Source: Ailurus styani (lineage: Eukaryota > Chordata > Mammalia > Carnivora > Ailuridae). From it: a stretch of 64,000 nt of DNA. The notes under the pieces were generated by a model. The model was not told where the DNA came from. It searched no databases and saw only the letters and a list, made by a program, of their open reading frames with translations. Position numbers and translations under genes: made by a program. Positions 44,698 to 55,979 of the stretch are shown one piece after another (the stretch's first letter is position 1; every line of letters begins with the position of its first letter). The stretch is from the NCBI GenBank assembly GCA_002007465.1, contig LNAC01000001.1, positions 6,621,760 through 6,685,759 of the forward strand, given 5' to 3'.

Positions 44698-45559
44698 GTC
44701 ATGCTGGGAAACGTGGATGTGTGGCCCATCTCCCTTTCCCGGAAAAGTGAGGAACTTGACAGTCAGATGTCCTTGCCGGCATGTGGGGTCTATGAGAGAA
44801 TAGAGCTAGAGACCCTGACCGTGTAGCCCAAGCTCAGGCTTCCCCTCGTCCTCTGCTGAAACACGACATAGCGTGACCGGCTGTGCCAGCATCATCACAG
44901 GACCCCTTTGTAGCTGGTGAGGACTGCTGGGGCCCCCTGCTCTCCGGTGTGTTCCTGATCTCAAGTGTGCCATGAGTCTGTCCCTCCCCCTCGCACCTGG
45001 TCCATGGGAAGTGGGGGCTGACTGTGGGCGACCGCTTGCCCCCAAGAGGGTGGCCACACAGAGAAAGCTCCTGGGAGGCCAGTCTTCCTAGATGCCCAGA
45101 CAAGCCCCAGGCAGAGGCTCCTACCCCTGGTCCCCCCAGTGGTCTGGGGAACAGCAGCCCACGTTCTGGGACAAACGGAGGCGATCGTCAGTGGACGGAT
45201 CCTTTGTCCTTTCCCTAGGGCTGGAGGTGTGGGTGGTAGGAGAACCGGGAAGAGCGGAGGGAGGTGATGGCCTGAGGGTTAGGGCTCTGCTGGTGGAAGG
45301 AAGTGATCGTTTGTTTACAGTAAGCTTCATAATAAGGATTATGTATGTTGGTGTGTGGGTGGGTGAGGAAGTGAACTTTCTCCAGTGAGAATCGTTGGGA
45401 CCTCTGATCGGGCGTTCCGAGGGCAATTAGCAAGAGAGGAAAAGGTGGTTTTATCGCAGGAGTATTTTGGGGTAGGGCTTGTGTGTTGTCACTGTTACTA
45501 CGACTTCTAGTATGCATAGACCAGGAACTTTTTTTGAGCCTGGTCTGGGTTGTAAGAAA
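44698..45559. other. Non-coding sequence
   Basis: Mixed GC, no recognised repeat or exon. Confidence 0.5.
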
Positions 45560-46400
45560 TTCCTATTGTGCCCCCACCGAGATTTTTTAATGGAGGGATG
45601 CTGCCTCCCCAGGTTCAAGTGTCATCTGGCATTACTTTAAATTTAGCCTCCCTCCCTCTGCTTCAGACGCTAAAATACTCCACATACAGCCCGTGTGACA
45701 TGGAGAGAGTCCTAGTATTTTCAGTGTTTAATCATCCAATTTCTGGATCCTGATTTAAACATTTTCTGAATCCAGCCTTTGGGAAATAGCTGAGAATCCA
45801 GTTGTCCCCAGGTGGAAGTGGGGTCCCCGGGCCTGTTTGCCTGGGGCTCCGAGCTAGCTCTCAGCAGAACACATCTGCTCGACTGATTGATTGATTGCTT
45901 GATCATCAATCGATTTCTTTATTTTTGGCAAACTCGGCCACTCCCACCTGGCCCCATGCTGTTAAAAATAAAGTCTTCTTGGTTAACCGAGTGCCTTTGC
46001 AATTCCTTCTTTCCACATAGCAATTAAGATAATTCCCCTAGACTTGTACCAGTTAAGGATAAATAGGAGGTTTTAAAAGAAAATGCAGTGTAATTCATTG
46101 GTTTTTGTGTGGGGGCACGTGAGTAATACATGAGGATGTGTACCACGAGTGGACTCCAGGGTGTGTATGTGTGTAAGGAGCGCCTTCCTGGACTCTATCC
46201 TCAGAAGCGGCCCAACCAGTGACATTTATACATATTTCATTATGTGGGTTCTTTAGGCACGGGGAGCCAACAAATCAATTTCTCAGCAGTGTGCTGTTTA
46301 AAAGAACCGGCACCAGCCTGTGGGGTAAGTTGGAGATGGCTGTTAGAATTAATTATATATGGCAAAAAGATAGAACATTAGGGGGAACAGGTTAACGTGC
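45560..46400. promoter_or_regulatory. AT-rich island series, candidate conserved non-coding elements
   Basis: Three AT-rich patches: 45590-45790 (GTTTAATCATCCAATTTCTG), 45960-46110 (AGCAATTAAGATAATTCCCC, GTGTAATTCATTGG) and 46250-46380 (AACAAATCAATTTCTCAGC, TAGAATTAATTATATATGG). All hold homeodomain-like TAAT words and no recognised transposon. Confidence 0.4.
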
Positions 46401-47929
46401 GGGGGGGGGAAATCATGAACCGTGCATGAGGAGCAGTTCCGAGCATCTGATCCCCGTGTTTGATTTCCGTTTCTTCATAAATACGCACTAACGACAGTGG
46501 CTCCCAAGGACCCCGGTCCCCCAGTCCCGGTCTTTCTCCAGGAGGACAGGATCGGGTGACCCCGCACCAGCCCCCGATCGGATCTGTTGGAGTGGGCTGT
46601 GATTTGTCGGACTGTGTCGTGCGGCCTTTTCCTCGGGGAGATTTGCAGAAAGCAAGTCTTGGCGGTAAAGCGATCTGGTTCCTGAGCCTTGTAACCCAAC
46701 ACCTTTTCTGTGGTCGCCTTCCCTCTTCCGGTTCAGCTATACATTGTTTAACTCAAAGGAAACCTTTGTTGGCCTGGACAGGGTGTAACCTGCACCTCCT
46801 TGAAAAATTCAGCTAGAGCAAGGCAGCGCGGGCTATCGGTTTCCATCGGGCGCGGGGTGAGGCTGTTCAGATGGCTGGTGCTTTTGCTCCGTTTTCCCAG
46901 GGCAGCTTGGGACGAGGGCAGGGCGGGTCAGGTTCACTGGCACGCCGCCCCTCGGGCCCCGCCAGTCCCGGCAGCCTCTGCGGACCGAAAACTCACGTCT
47001 GCCACCACGTTTCAGGAACTCAGGACTGAGTTTCTGGAGGTCCAGACTCCATTGAGCTGCCCTTGGCCTCTTGGCCTCCTCTGCGTCTCTCTCTATGATC
47101 ATCTACGGGGACCGGCTTTGCTGGGACTCACTCACGTGGGTGAGGGCAGGCGGTGGCCCGGGATCTGCGGTGGCCCGGGATCTGCGGTGAGCCCGTCTAG
47201 TCCTTGTTAGTGCGGATTCTCCCTGGGATTTTACTCCCTGATGATGCCACGCCTTCGGACTCGATAGAGGTGAAGGAGCAGGGCTCTAATTCCGTGAAAC
47301 TGTCCAGAGTGATAACCGCAAGCTTCCTGAGGGGGAAGCCATGCCCGCTGCTCCCATCATCTCCTTCGTTTTTCTGTACACGGGCCACGTGTTCTTGGTT
47401 CCACAGGACCCCTTCTTGAATGAGTGGATCTCAGGCTGCGGTAGGGCCGGGGAGGGGAGCCGGATCCAGCCTCGGTCTGGAAGGCAGGGTTCATTCTCTG
47501 TGTTATATCGGAGTGTTTTCTGCAGACAGAAGGCAAAGCAGCATGGTACACTACCTGTCCGGGGGGAGGTATATATGTCCCTGAGCTCTCGGAGGTGGGA
47601 AGGCAAAGAAATGCCTCGCCTCCCCTCCCTGCAGGTAGGGTGGGGAGTTTGAATTCAGTGTGGCTTGCCGTCGCTTTGTGGGCGAGGGCCCTTGCAGATC
47701 CAGATCCCATGACCACATCTGAGCAGGGACCACGAGGACGGCGAGAAGGCCCAACGGGCTCCCAGAGCCTCGTGGCCCCAGGTCCCTTGAGACTAGAGGA
47801 CAGATGGCCTGTGTATCAAATTCCTCCATGGACCTATCCTGGTGGCCGCCTGCTTTGCTTGCCTTGGGCGATTTGGAAGCCGGCATTTCCTGCGTGTGGA
47901 ACTGACAAGCACCGGCCCCACATTTGTTG
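46401..47929. other. GC-rich non-coding sequence
   Basis: Unique apart from a 17-bp tandem duplication at 47151-47184 (CGGTGGCCCGGGATCTG twice). Open frames lack domains. Confidence 0.5.
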
Positions 47930-48200
47930 AAAACCTTAACTCTGAGAGCCCTGGCTTTTCATAATTCAGTCGAAACTCCTTGCTACTTCCTAATTACAGC
48001 AAAAGATGACCTCCAAACCGCGAGGTAGGGTTGCAACTTCCTCCAGGAAGGAGGATTCGTATTGATTTGTACTCTGATCTCCCACGGGCTTAAGTGGCAG
48101 CACCACAGAGGCCTGTTTAAGGCCGGAAAGCCTTCTGCCTGTGTTTAAACAGAGCAGATTGATGCAGCGTTCAGCTCGGCTGGGAAGCAGCCCAGCTCCT
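47930..48200. other. Possible conserved non-coding element
   Basis: Less GC-rich stretch with TTCATAATTCAGTCG, CTTCCTAATTACAGC, GTATTGATTTGTACTC and GTGTTTAAACAGAGCAG. No repeat recognised; suggestive word content only. Confidence 0.3.
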
Positions 48201-48391
48201 TAGCGTGGAATCGCATGCTAGCAGCTGCCCCACGGCTTTGGCACGGCTTCCGCGTGTTTGCACGGGAAAGGTAAAGAAAGGCTCCAATTGCAGAGGCAAA
48301 GACTTGGCCGAGGCCCTGGGGACGGGAGGGGGGAAGGGTCCTGAGGGCGGGGCCAGGAAATGCCTGCAGCTCCACCTGGGTCACCCCTGAT

Positions 48392-48475
48392 GACGTTGAC
48401 CTTGGGCAGATTGGAGCCTCCTGTGCTTCGTGCCTCAGGCTCCCGCTCTGTCAGATGGGGGTGAATAGGAATGGT
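48392..48475 (+). mobile_element. MIR core remnant
   Basis: GTTGACCTTGGGCAGATTGG, then GTGCCTCAGGCTCCCGCTCT, then GTCAGATGGGGGTGAATAGG. This matches the MIR sequence around 'GTGACCTTGGGCAAGTTACT', 'GCCTCAGTTTCC' and 'CATCTGTAAAATGGGGATAA'. Confidence 0.7.
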
Positions 48476-49174
48476 TAACCGCAGTTTGGGTGTTCAGTGA
48501 AACCCTGGCTGAGCCAGGTACCTGGCCCACAGAAAGGGCTTCCTAGGGAAGACTGCTGCTCTCTGTCCTCTCCATTATTGGCAGCTTCAGTAAATGAGCA
48601 GGCTGTGCTGTGGGCTTGGGGGGCAGCAGCCCTAGTGACCTGCCCACAGCTGGAAAACACACACCTGTGGTCAAGGTTACGTGAACATTTAGATGAAACG
48701 TGGCCAGGATGCTAGACTTGCTCATGACAGGTCCATCGTGGGTTCCTCTTGAGACTTCGGAAGTGAGGCATCTCCCCCTCCCCCCAAATCAACCTCACAG
48801 TGACCTTTCTTCACTAAGGGCAAAGGGTGTGGGGTTCCCTGAAATCTTTCTCACATATGCACATTGGATTTGAGTTCTTGCTTTCGTGAGGGTGAGCTGA
48901 TCTGAGCCACAGGGAGGTAGGTGTTGGAGTCAAACGTTCTGTTCCTGGATGTGACCGGCAACCTGGGGATCCATTTAGCAACGTGGTCTTTTCCTGGGAA
49001 CAGACCATCACTCTCCTGTCTGTGGCCCGAGGTGTCTGCGATTTGCCCGAATGACCGAACCTGAAGTAGGAGACCGGCAGCCGTGGGTCAGGCGTGGAGA
49101 GGGCCAGCACCCAGAGCCGTGCAGGGACAGGCCGCTGAGTGGGGCCACTTCCCGTGAAAGGCTGTTCCATTCAG
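48476..49174. other. Unique non-coding sequence
   Basis: No repeat, exon or RNA gene recognised. Confidence 0.5.
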
Positions 49175-49600
49175 GTCACCAGGTTTGGACTCCTGCGTTT
49201 TATGGCAAAGTCTGAAAATGCAGATTTGTGGCAACCAATGTTAATGAATTCAGACTGTTTGAATTTCACACTGAATAATGGCTGGAATTATCAGAGCCAG
49301 GGGCTTATGAGATCCTTGGATCATTGTAATCTTTTCTCAAGATTCAATTGATAGCATGATGTAATATCACATTACTTTTATTAACAGTCCTGGTCATAAA
49401 AGAAACACACCTATTAGGATAGGAGAATTGAGTAAAAATAGTGGTAATAACGAGACAATTTGGAATATGTAATATATTCAGTAAATTTCAAAATGCCGCA
49501 TCTCATTTGAAATGCAATGTTGTGCCCATAGATATCGAACGCAATACCTCTGTACCCTAGGGCTTCCTCTTTTCTACATTAAAAATATTCTATTTAAATG
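49175..49600. promoter_or_regulatory. AT-rich island, candidate conserved non-coding element
   Basis: AT-rich, repeat-free stretch with ACCAATGTTAATGAATTC, CTGAATAATGGCTGGAATTA, GATTCAATTGATAGCATGAT, TTTATTAACAGTCC and TAGTGGTAATAACGAGAC. Dense TAAT/ATTA words and sharp borders against GC-rich flanks suggest an enhancer-like element. Confidence 0.45.
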
Positions 49601-50054
49601 CAGATTTTGATTTGCAATCTAGGAAGAGAATTCAGGAAGTATGGGAAGAAGGACAGCTCTGCATCTGTTATCAGTTTTGGTTCCATGTTATTCTTGCCCT
49701 TACTCTGCCTCTGCATTTCTCCCTCTCCTTTATTCTCCCTCCCCCTCCCCTACCCCCGAAGGTGGTTTCTAAAGGCACAAGCAAGAAAAGGGCACAAAGT
49801 TTCAGAGGGTGATCGTGTTGTCATACTTCGGTCTGTCTGAGAATTCTCTACCACCTACACCCTCCCTGGCGAAGCTGAAGAAACACAAAGGCCCCCAGAT
49901 GTCTTCACAGGGCCAGGAGCCTGACGATTTCTTCCTCTAAACTGAGCTAATTGCCCCAGCAGGGGATGAGCACGTGTCCTAGGAGTCGGTTAATTCTTAC
50001 CTGCATTCGTAGCATTGAAGCTGTTTTCATTTTAGATTCTATTGCTGCTACTTC
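49601..50054. other. Unique sequence
   Basis: Pyrimidine-rich patch at about 49715-49755. Otherwise nothing recognised. Confidence 0.5.
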
Positions 50055-50090
50055 TGTGTGTGTGTGTGTGTGTGCACGCACACACACGCA
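50055..50090. repeat. (TG)n/(CA)n alternating tract
   Basis: 36 bp of alternating purine-pyrimidine: a TG run switching to CACGCACACACACGCA. The TG-then-CA switch allows a self-complementary hairpin as well as Z-DNA. Confidence 0.93.
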
Positions 50091-50099
50091 AGTGTGTTT

Positions 50100-50640
50100 A
50101 TTTCTGTTGCTTTTCCACGTAGATTTTGAATACCTTCCCTGGAAAACCCACGAGACAGCCCTGTTGCTGAATGCGAATGTCGGGGAGATGTTAGGGCTGC
50201 CCTTCTCAGCACAGAAGTGACTTGTTTGATGTCGAGCTTCGGTTACCAAAGAAATGGATTTATAGCTTTTGACATTCTACTCTTAGAATTAATTAGGTGG
50301 CTAATCATTATAAATACCATTTACTTTTCCTGTTGTCTGCATTTAATAGAGCATCTTCTGCTATATGCACTTGTCAGTTTCAAACTGAGTGTTGTGTTTG
50401 GGCTTTTATGATCTGCCAAGGGAAAATGAAAGTAAATTCTTTATAATATGCTAATTGATCTATTTGGGAATTTTTAGATATAGACAACATCTGTGCTTGC
50501 CAGTAACACAGTTAATAGCTTCTGTTCCTCAACACAGGAGAAGGTTTTCACGATCTATATGCGACCTTGCTGAGACATACTATGTCTTCCCCAGGGCCTT
50601 GGTGATGGGGAATTTGGGGGAGGAGGGCTTTTCCTAGTGC
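50100..50640. promoter_or_regulatory. AT-rich island, candidate conserved non-coding element
   Basis: Key words: TTAGAATTAATTAGGTGGCT and CTAATCATTATAAATACC around 50284-50318 (stacked homeodomain-type TAATTA/TAATCA), CTGCATTTAATAGAGC, and TATAATATGCTAATTGATC at about 50442. Repeat-free. Confidence 0.45.
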
Positions 50641-51304
50641 CTTAGAACTAGGCCTGAGCCCCTGTAGAATCCTGTTTTGAGGGTGCCTCTGGCCAGACTG
50701 TGCTGGGATTGGTTCTGGGAAGAGTCCAGGATGGCCGGCCCCGGTCTCGGACCCCCATAAGCCTTGTCCAGCCTAGACCAGACTGGCTGGAGCGCTGTGT
50801 TCAGAGCAAGTGACCTTGGGCCCGGGCAGTCCTTAGAACCCTCTGTCCGCCTGGTTGGTGCTGCCTTCCCTGGTTTCGCTTCCCCTTGGGCAGTGGTTTG
50901 GGTAACTCGGGAGCCCCTCGTTTTTTTATATATTCCCACTTGTAGGTAGTTTGCAGAACCAGGAAGTCCCGACTTCTCTACTGGAGAGTGAGAAGCTGCA
51001 CCTTTCTGTGCTGCCTGGAGGAGGTGGAGAGGCTTCCTCTGTGGGGTTGAGTTGGGGGAGGCAGGTTTTTTTTCTCCCGGGAGCCCAAGTGTTAGGGCTT
51101 GGGGCTTATGTCGCCGGCTTTCCACTGCCGTGGAAAGCAGAGTTGAAAGTGACTTTACTGGGAGGGCCAGGGAGGCCCGGGGAGCTGATGCTGCCCGCCC
51201 ACCATGCCCATCACTCCCAAGCACGTGGCCTCATCTGGTCCCATGTATGTGGCTGGGCCTGCGAGGGTTGCAGGGTGAGCTCTCCTTATTTCATCGTTCT
51301 TAGG
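50641..51304. other. GC-rich non-coding sequence
   Basis: Unique sequence with domain-free overlapping frames (196 codons minus at 50634-51224). Nothing else recognised. Confidence 0.5.
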
Positions 51305-51425
51305 TCGTTAATGGATAATGGAGATTAATTGACTTCTCTTGGGACTTGGAGGAACAGATGTGGGATTTGAACCCGGGTCCAGGATTGATCACACCTAGCA
51401 TGTTCTACGCCATCACTGCCCCCAA
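51305..51425 (-). mobile_element. MIR remnant
   Basis: GGAGATTAATTGACTTCTCT (the AGAGGTTAAGTGACTTGCC region), then GATGTGGGATTTGAACCCGG GTCCAGG, then TTCTACGCCATCACTGCC. These are the reverse-complement landmarks of the 5' half of MIR in correct order. Confidence 0.8.
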
Positions 51426-52579
51426 ACCCCCGCCAAACAGCTCAGACATTGGGTATATAAAGGTCTGATGCTGGATGTTCCTGATCAGCTGTTGGTTTGA
51501 TAGCTATTCTGTAGTCTTTATACATCCGCAGGTTTGGGTACAAACAAACCATCTCTAGGACGGGCCGTCCCACTGGGCTAAGTGCTCATGGTCAGGTGGG
51601 CTTGTTGAGTTTCATGTGTGGGGTTTGGTGCTCCTTTCCCCCACAGACTAAGCCCACTTGTGGGGTTGGCCCCAGCCAAGGACAAGCCCCTTGGACGGCA
51701 GTACCTAGGCACCCGGGCTGGACTGGTGCCAGCCCGGCAGCTCAAACCTCCGAGTCCGTCTGTGTGTCTGTTCAGCGGAAGCAGACCCCCAGCTGCCTCC
51801 CTGGTATCAGGAAGGTGCAGGTGGGGGTGTGGGCCAAGTCAGGAGAGCGGCTGAACGGGAGGCTCTTCCAGGCCCTCCTGCCCCACTCCCTCCCCGGCAT
51901 TCCTACGGGCTGTTACACACACAGATTCCATCTAAATGATGTGTTAAGGGCCAGCCCTATCCAGGCGCTCTGCTCGGTGCTGGGTAGTCTCCTGTCTCCG
52001 CTAATTCTCAGCCACCGGCGATGGTGGGTGGAAGGGTCCTTACCGTTGTAGGTAAGGCTCGGGCTTTGCTTTTGGAGGGATCTGCCGAAGCTTCCGTGGC
52101 CGGCACCTCCCGCTTTCCGTTAGGCCGGTGACAATGGCTGAGCCCCTCTTGGTGCCGATCCAGACCCTTGCATGGCAGGTCCTTTGGATGGTGGTTATTG
52201 ACTGCTGCCACTGCACTGTCATTTTTGGCCTCTTTTCCCTTTTGTTTGCACCTAGACCCTTAATCCCTACAAAGGACCTGCTGTCGAGTCTGTCCTTGAG
52301 TTGTCTGCACGTCCAGGCTATTCCGTCTCTGGCTGAACTTGAGCATTGGGGTGCATGTTTGTCTGCACACAGGCACATGTGGGAATATGGACCCCGCTGG
52401 TGGCATGAATGCCCCAGGGGTGCCTGCAGCTAGACTGGGTGAGAGAGTCCTTGGACTCCGGTCCTCATCTGGGCGATCGCCCTCGCTGCCCCTCGGGATC
52501 AGCTTTGACAAGTGCAGCCTCTCTCTAGCCTCCACGGTAGAGAGCTCGGTCTTAGACAAACAGCCATCCGTCTTCACCG
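51426..52579. other. GC-rich non-coding sequence
   Basis: A possible MIR scrap at 51940-52015 (GTTAAGGGCCAGCCCTATCC, GGCGCTCTGCTCGGTGCTGG). Otherwise unique; open frames lack domains. Confidence 0.45.
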
Positions 52580-53260
52580 TTGGCTGAAATGTTTATAGAA
52601 ATGGAGCTGGGGGGTAATGACACGGCGCTGCTGCCTTCTCCTTTTCCCCAGGTTGATGAGTGGGGGCATGTTAATTTGAGGCTAGTAAATTTTGTAATTG
52701 GATTTAAAAGAGGAAAACCAGTCACCCTGTTTTACACGTTACCTTTACCACGGGGCAACGGGGGACGCTCTCATCAAGTATGGATCAGATTATTTTATTA
52801 TGCCAACATTAATATTGGGAGCACACACATAATCTAGAGTCAGCAGGTTCACCCACTACTATCTCATTAAATTTTCAGGCAAAAGCTGCAAAAATTAATT
52901 GGAGGCGTGTAATAGTTTAGAATGTGAGCCGGCTTATGGTAATATAAATTATATGAAGAGAAGACAGTTTTATATACTGAGAGAGAGAAAACTGGTTTAC
53001 TTTAATGAGAAGAGGCAGAAATGTAGAGCTATTTTTTCATTACAGATGCACTCTAAAGTGTTTGGACTTAGTTGATGAATAGAGTTAATTCGCTGCTGTA
53101 GTTCCTATAATTCATGTTGCACAGTTTAATGACTTCTAGATAAAAACAGGATTGAAATGTTAACTTCTCTGAAGAAATTGGGGCACTCTTGTATATCAGG
53201 CTTTCCCCCCTATTAAACCACTAGTTAATTTCACCAAACAAGTCTCTTGGAGATATTTCA
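52580..53260. promoter_or_regulatory. AT-rich block, strongest candidate conserved non-coding element
   Basis: About 680 bp, repeat-free. Words include CATGTTAATTTGAGG, TTTGTAATTGGATTTAAAAG, CAACATTAATATTGGGAGC, AAATTAATTGGAGG (about 52893), GGTAATATAAATTATATG, TTTACTTTAATGAG and GCACAGTTTAATGAC. The density of TAAT cores and lack of any decayed-repeat landmark fit a long homeodomain-responsive enhancer. Conservation untested. Confidence 0.5.
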
Positions 53261-53559
53261 TGCTACATAGACTTTTGTATTTCTTACCTGGGTTAGCTTC
53301 CTGTCTTTTTTTAAACCTTAACGTATATGATTGTCTCAGAGGAGAGGATTTGTCAGGCAGAACTGTGTCTGTTCACTTGACCCGAGTAGAGGGGTCTCCA
53401 CATAGACCTGTGAACAACCGCGTGCCTTAATCTAATGGCTTAATCTAGTGGCTCGTAATGGTCGTTCTTGGTTCTTTATTTGGCCTATGGGTTTGGGCGT
53501 GGGATCTGTTATCCCTGCTTCTGAGGTGGGAAGTAAGCAGTATTGATCAGTCACTGCTG
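53261..53559. other. Unique sequence, nothing recognised
   Basis: Intermediate composition between two AT-rich islands. No feature recognised. Confidence 0.5.
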
Positions 53560-53840
53560 GATTCCTGAGGCTTCTGTCTCCAATCACATGGGAAATTTTG
53601 TCATTACTATAGTACTTTATTTCGCATTTGTGTTTGCTTTTCCACTTCTCATAACTCTGGGCGGTTTTTTTCTCGCCCCATAGAGCAGATTCAAGTCTGG
53701 GTTTGGTGTCTTTTCTTCCTCTTCAACCTACTCTCAGGGGGGCGAAAAACAGCAGGAAATATTAACTGTAGTGATGAAAAGTTAATTATTAGTGGTGCTG
53801 TGTAATTACGGAATATTCAGATGTTCTTTCTTATTCCCGG
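53560..53840. other. AT-rich island, possible conserved non-coding element
   Basis: TGTCATTACTATAGTACTTT, GAAATATTAACTGTAGTG and AAGTTAATTATTAGTGGTGC followed by TGTAATTACGGAATATTC form a compact cluster of TAATTA-type words at 53757-53820. Confidence 0.4.
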
Positions 53841-54900
53841 ATTTGTTGTTACGATAACCATGGTGTGGGGTTTTTGTTTTTACAATGGGGACAAAGAACA
53901 GTCACACGTATTGACAAGGGGGAGGAAAGAAGTGACCTCCACTGCCTTTCTCTTCTCCTGGTTCACCTCTCGGCGTGCTATTCCAAGGGCTTCCAGGGAG
54001 AACCCGTGAGGACCGGGGCCCTGGGGACCTGACAAGACTGACTTGTAACTTCTAGGGGGATGCAAGGACCCTGCTTCCCCCACCCGGTTACTGACCATTG
54101 GGCCCAGATAAGACTACGTCCTGAGAGTTGGGACATAGGACTGGTGGCTGCTGGTTACTGGTTTTAGGGTCTTATCCATTGAACGTGGCCTTCTGGGACC
54201 CTCCAGCCCTGTCTTTGCCTTTGTCAGTTAGGGACCTTCTTACCGAGAGCGAATTGGTACTTACTCTGAAATCTGTTCATAGGTGTGCAGCAGGTGTAGG
54301 GCAGTGGGTGGCCCGGATGGGAAATGTAACGTGGACCGAGTGTGCACAGAGAGACCCCCCCGCCCCCCTGCAAAATGCCCATCCAGGCTGCTTGCCTCCT
54401 CAGGTCGCCGGATGATCTCCGGGAGCCTCCGTGTCTGCGTCAGCTGCGCCGGGCTGTGGGCCGGACTGGGCTCGTGGCCCCGAACAAGAACACTGTGGTT
54501 ACGGGGCTCCTCCTCAGGGGGACGGGGCTGGGGNGTGGGTGGGGGCAGTGGCTCACTCTTGTTCATCTACTCTGCTCACTTGATGCACTTAGTTGACCCC
54601 ATCGTTTTGCCTCCAATTGTCCCTTTCACAGCCGCGAAGTCTCTTCTGTCCCATGCGGGTGATGGATTAACGTGTGTGTACTTGACTCCAGCTTATTTCT
54701 TAGCTTTCTGAGTCCTTTGAATTTCAGACGCTTTAATTTAGGATTCCCTTAAGGGAGCGTCTCAGCCTGACCCTGTTGATATTTTAGATCAGATCATTCG
54801 TCATTGTGAGGCTGTCCTGTGCTTTGTAGGAGCTTTCTCAGCACCCCTGGCCTCTGTCCACCGCCCTCCCTGGCCCCATGTGACCACCAAAAATGTGTCC

Positions 54901-54908
54901 TGACGTCA
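54901..54908. promoter_or_regulatory. Perfect CRE palindrome
   Basis: TGACGTCA, the CREB/ATF octamer, 25 bp before a poly-C run. Motif evidence only. Confidence 0.35.
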
Positions 54909-54933
54909 CAAAATGGGCCTGGGGTGGAAAGTG

Positions 54934-54950
54934 CCCCCCCCCCCCCCCCC
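54934..54950. repeat. Poly-C tract
   Basis: Seventeen consecutive C residues. Length is likely unstable and error-prone in sequencing. Confidence 0.97.
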
Positions 54951-55039
54951 GAGATCACTGCTTCAAGGGGCAGATGTTTACTCCATGCCTGTTGTTCTTG
55001 AGCCGCGGGCACTGAGCCTGCAGCAGGGTTGAACTCCCC

Positions 55040-55410
55040 TTAGCGCCCTGCCCAGGCCGGTTCTGCAGCCTTCCCGTAGACGCGTGCCCTCCACACCTGG
55101 GCCCGCACTCGCTCGCCCCTTTGATCCCATCCTTCGATCGCATCCCGGGAGGCCAGGAGGCGGCGGCTCCGGCAGACAGAAGGGGCCTGGCACGGAGACG
55201 TGGGCTCCTGCCTCACTCGGCTCCATAAGACTCACACGGGCTTTCATGACCGTGCATCGGACAGACGTTTGCTTGTCCCCTTGTCACGGCGGCATGTCGG
55301 GACGGCTTCCCTGCTTGTGCGCCGTCGACCTGGGCCGCCGGGAATCCGGACGAAGCAGCCCGCCGTCTGCACCGACCGAGCCTTATCGGCACGAGGCATA
55401 ACTTACCGCC
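55040..55410. other. CpG-island-like patch
   Basis: By eye about 35 CpGs in 370 bp, about one per 10 bp, giving an observed/expected ratio near 1. Examples: GCACTCGCTCGCCCC, GGAGGCGGCGGCTCCGG, GCCGTCGACCTGGGCCGCCG. No exon or promoter element is recognised; it abuts an AT-rich candidate element on the right. Confidence 0.6.
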
Positions 55411-55720
55411 TGCTTTGCCCTGTTTCTTTAACTTTTAATTGAAACCATTTAGTTACCACCCCTGCTGCTAGGAATCTGGGGACAATTAGGAAAGTCCCAT
55501 CTGTCCTTTGAACCACATTATATTGCCTTTTTTCTCGCTATCTCCAGAAGACGGCGGATTTTAACGGCACTGTCTCTGTTTCCCACCGGATGGCTGCTTT
55601 GTCCCTTGAATGAGTTACGGCAACTCTTTAATTCAATTATTTTCTCCAGCGCAGCTTTGAGATGATTGAGTTGAATCAGAGGCCCGGACTTTCCGATGCA
55701 AAGCCGTGCATCCCCGCCAG
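55411..55720. promoter_or_regulatory. Candidate conserved non-coding element next to CpG patch
   Basis: TTAACTTTTAATTGAAACC, GGGGACAATTAGGAAAG and ACTCTTTAATTCAATTATTT are TAATT-type words in otherwise unique sequence. Right after this the sequence becomes GC-rich with a C10-type run near 55768-55780. Confidence 0.4.
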
Positions 55721-55979
55721 CTGTAGGAGGGCTGTAAAGTTTACACGGAGAGTGAGGGGTGCACACACCCCCCCCCCCCACCTCCCGGCCCCAACCCCCT
55801 GGCCCCCTCCTCGAACCAAGCCCCTGGTCACCATCTCGAAACATAGATTGGAAATGGCAGATGCCATGGGCTTTGCCAGTCTTTCCCCCAGGCAAGGAAT
55901 TATCTGTCCAGTGCTATTAGGTCAGTGAATTCCTACCCAGCTGTGGCTGCAAGAAGGGAGGGGGGGCAGGGCGGCCTGG
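55721..55979. other. Unique sequence
   Basis: GC-rich, with a poly-C patch near 55768. GGAAATGGCAGATGCCATGG (55851-55870) contains the inverted repeat GGCAGATGCC-like core. Nothing else recognised. Confidence 0.45.

Larger units (their letters stand above)
53841..55039. other. GC-rich non-coding sequence with C-run and one N
   Basis: Contains an unresolved base at 54534 within a G-rich stretch, a perfect CRE (TGACGTCA, 54901-54908) and a C17 run (54934-54950). No exon or transposon recognised. Confidence 0.5.

Noticed and set aside
44084..44826. Overlapping plus-strand frames of 239, 203 and 155 codons rich in H, T, P
   Set aside because: Produced by the C-rich minisatellite, open in three plus-strand frames and several minus-strand frames at once.
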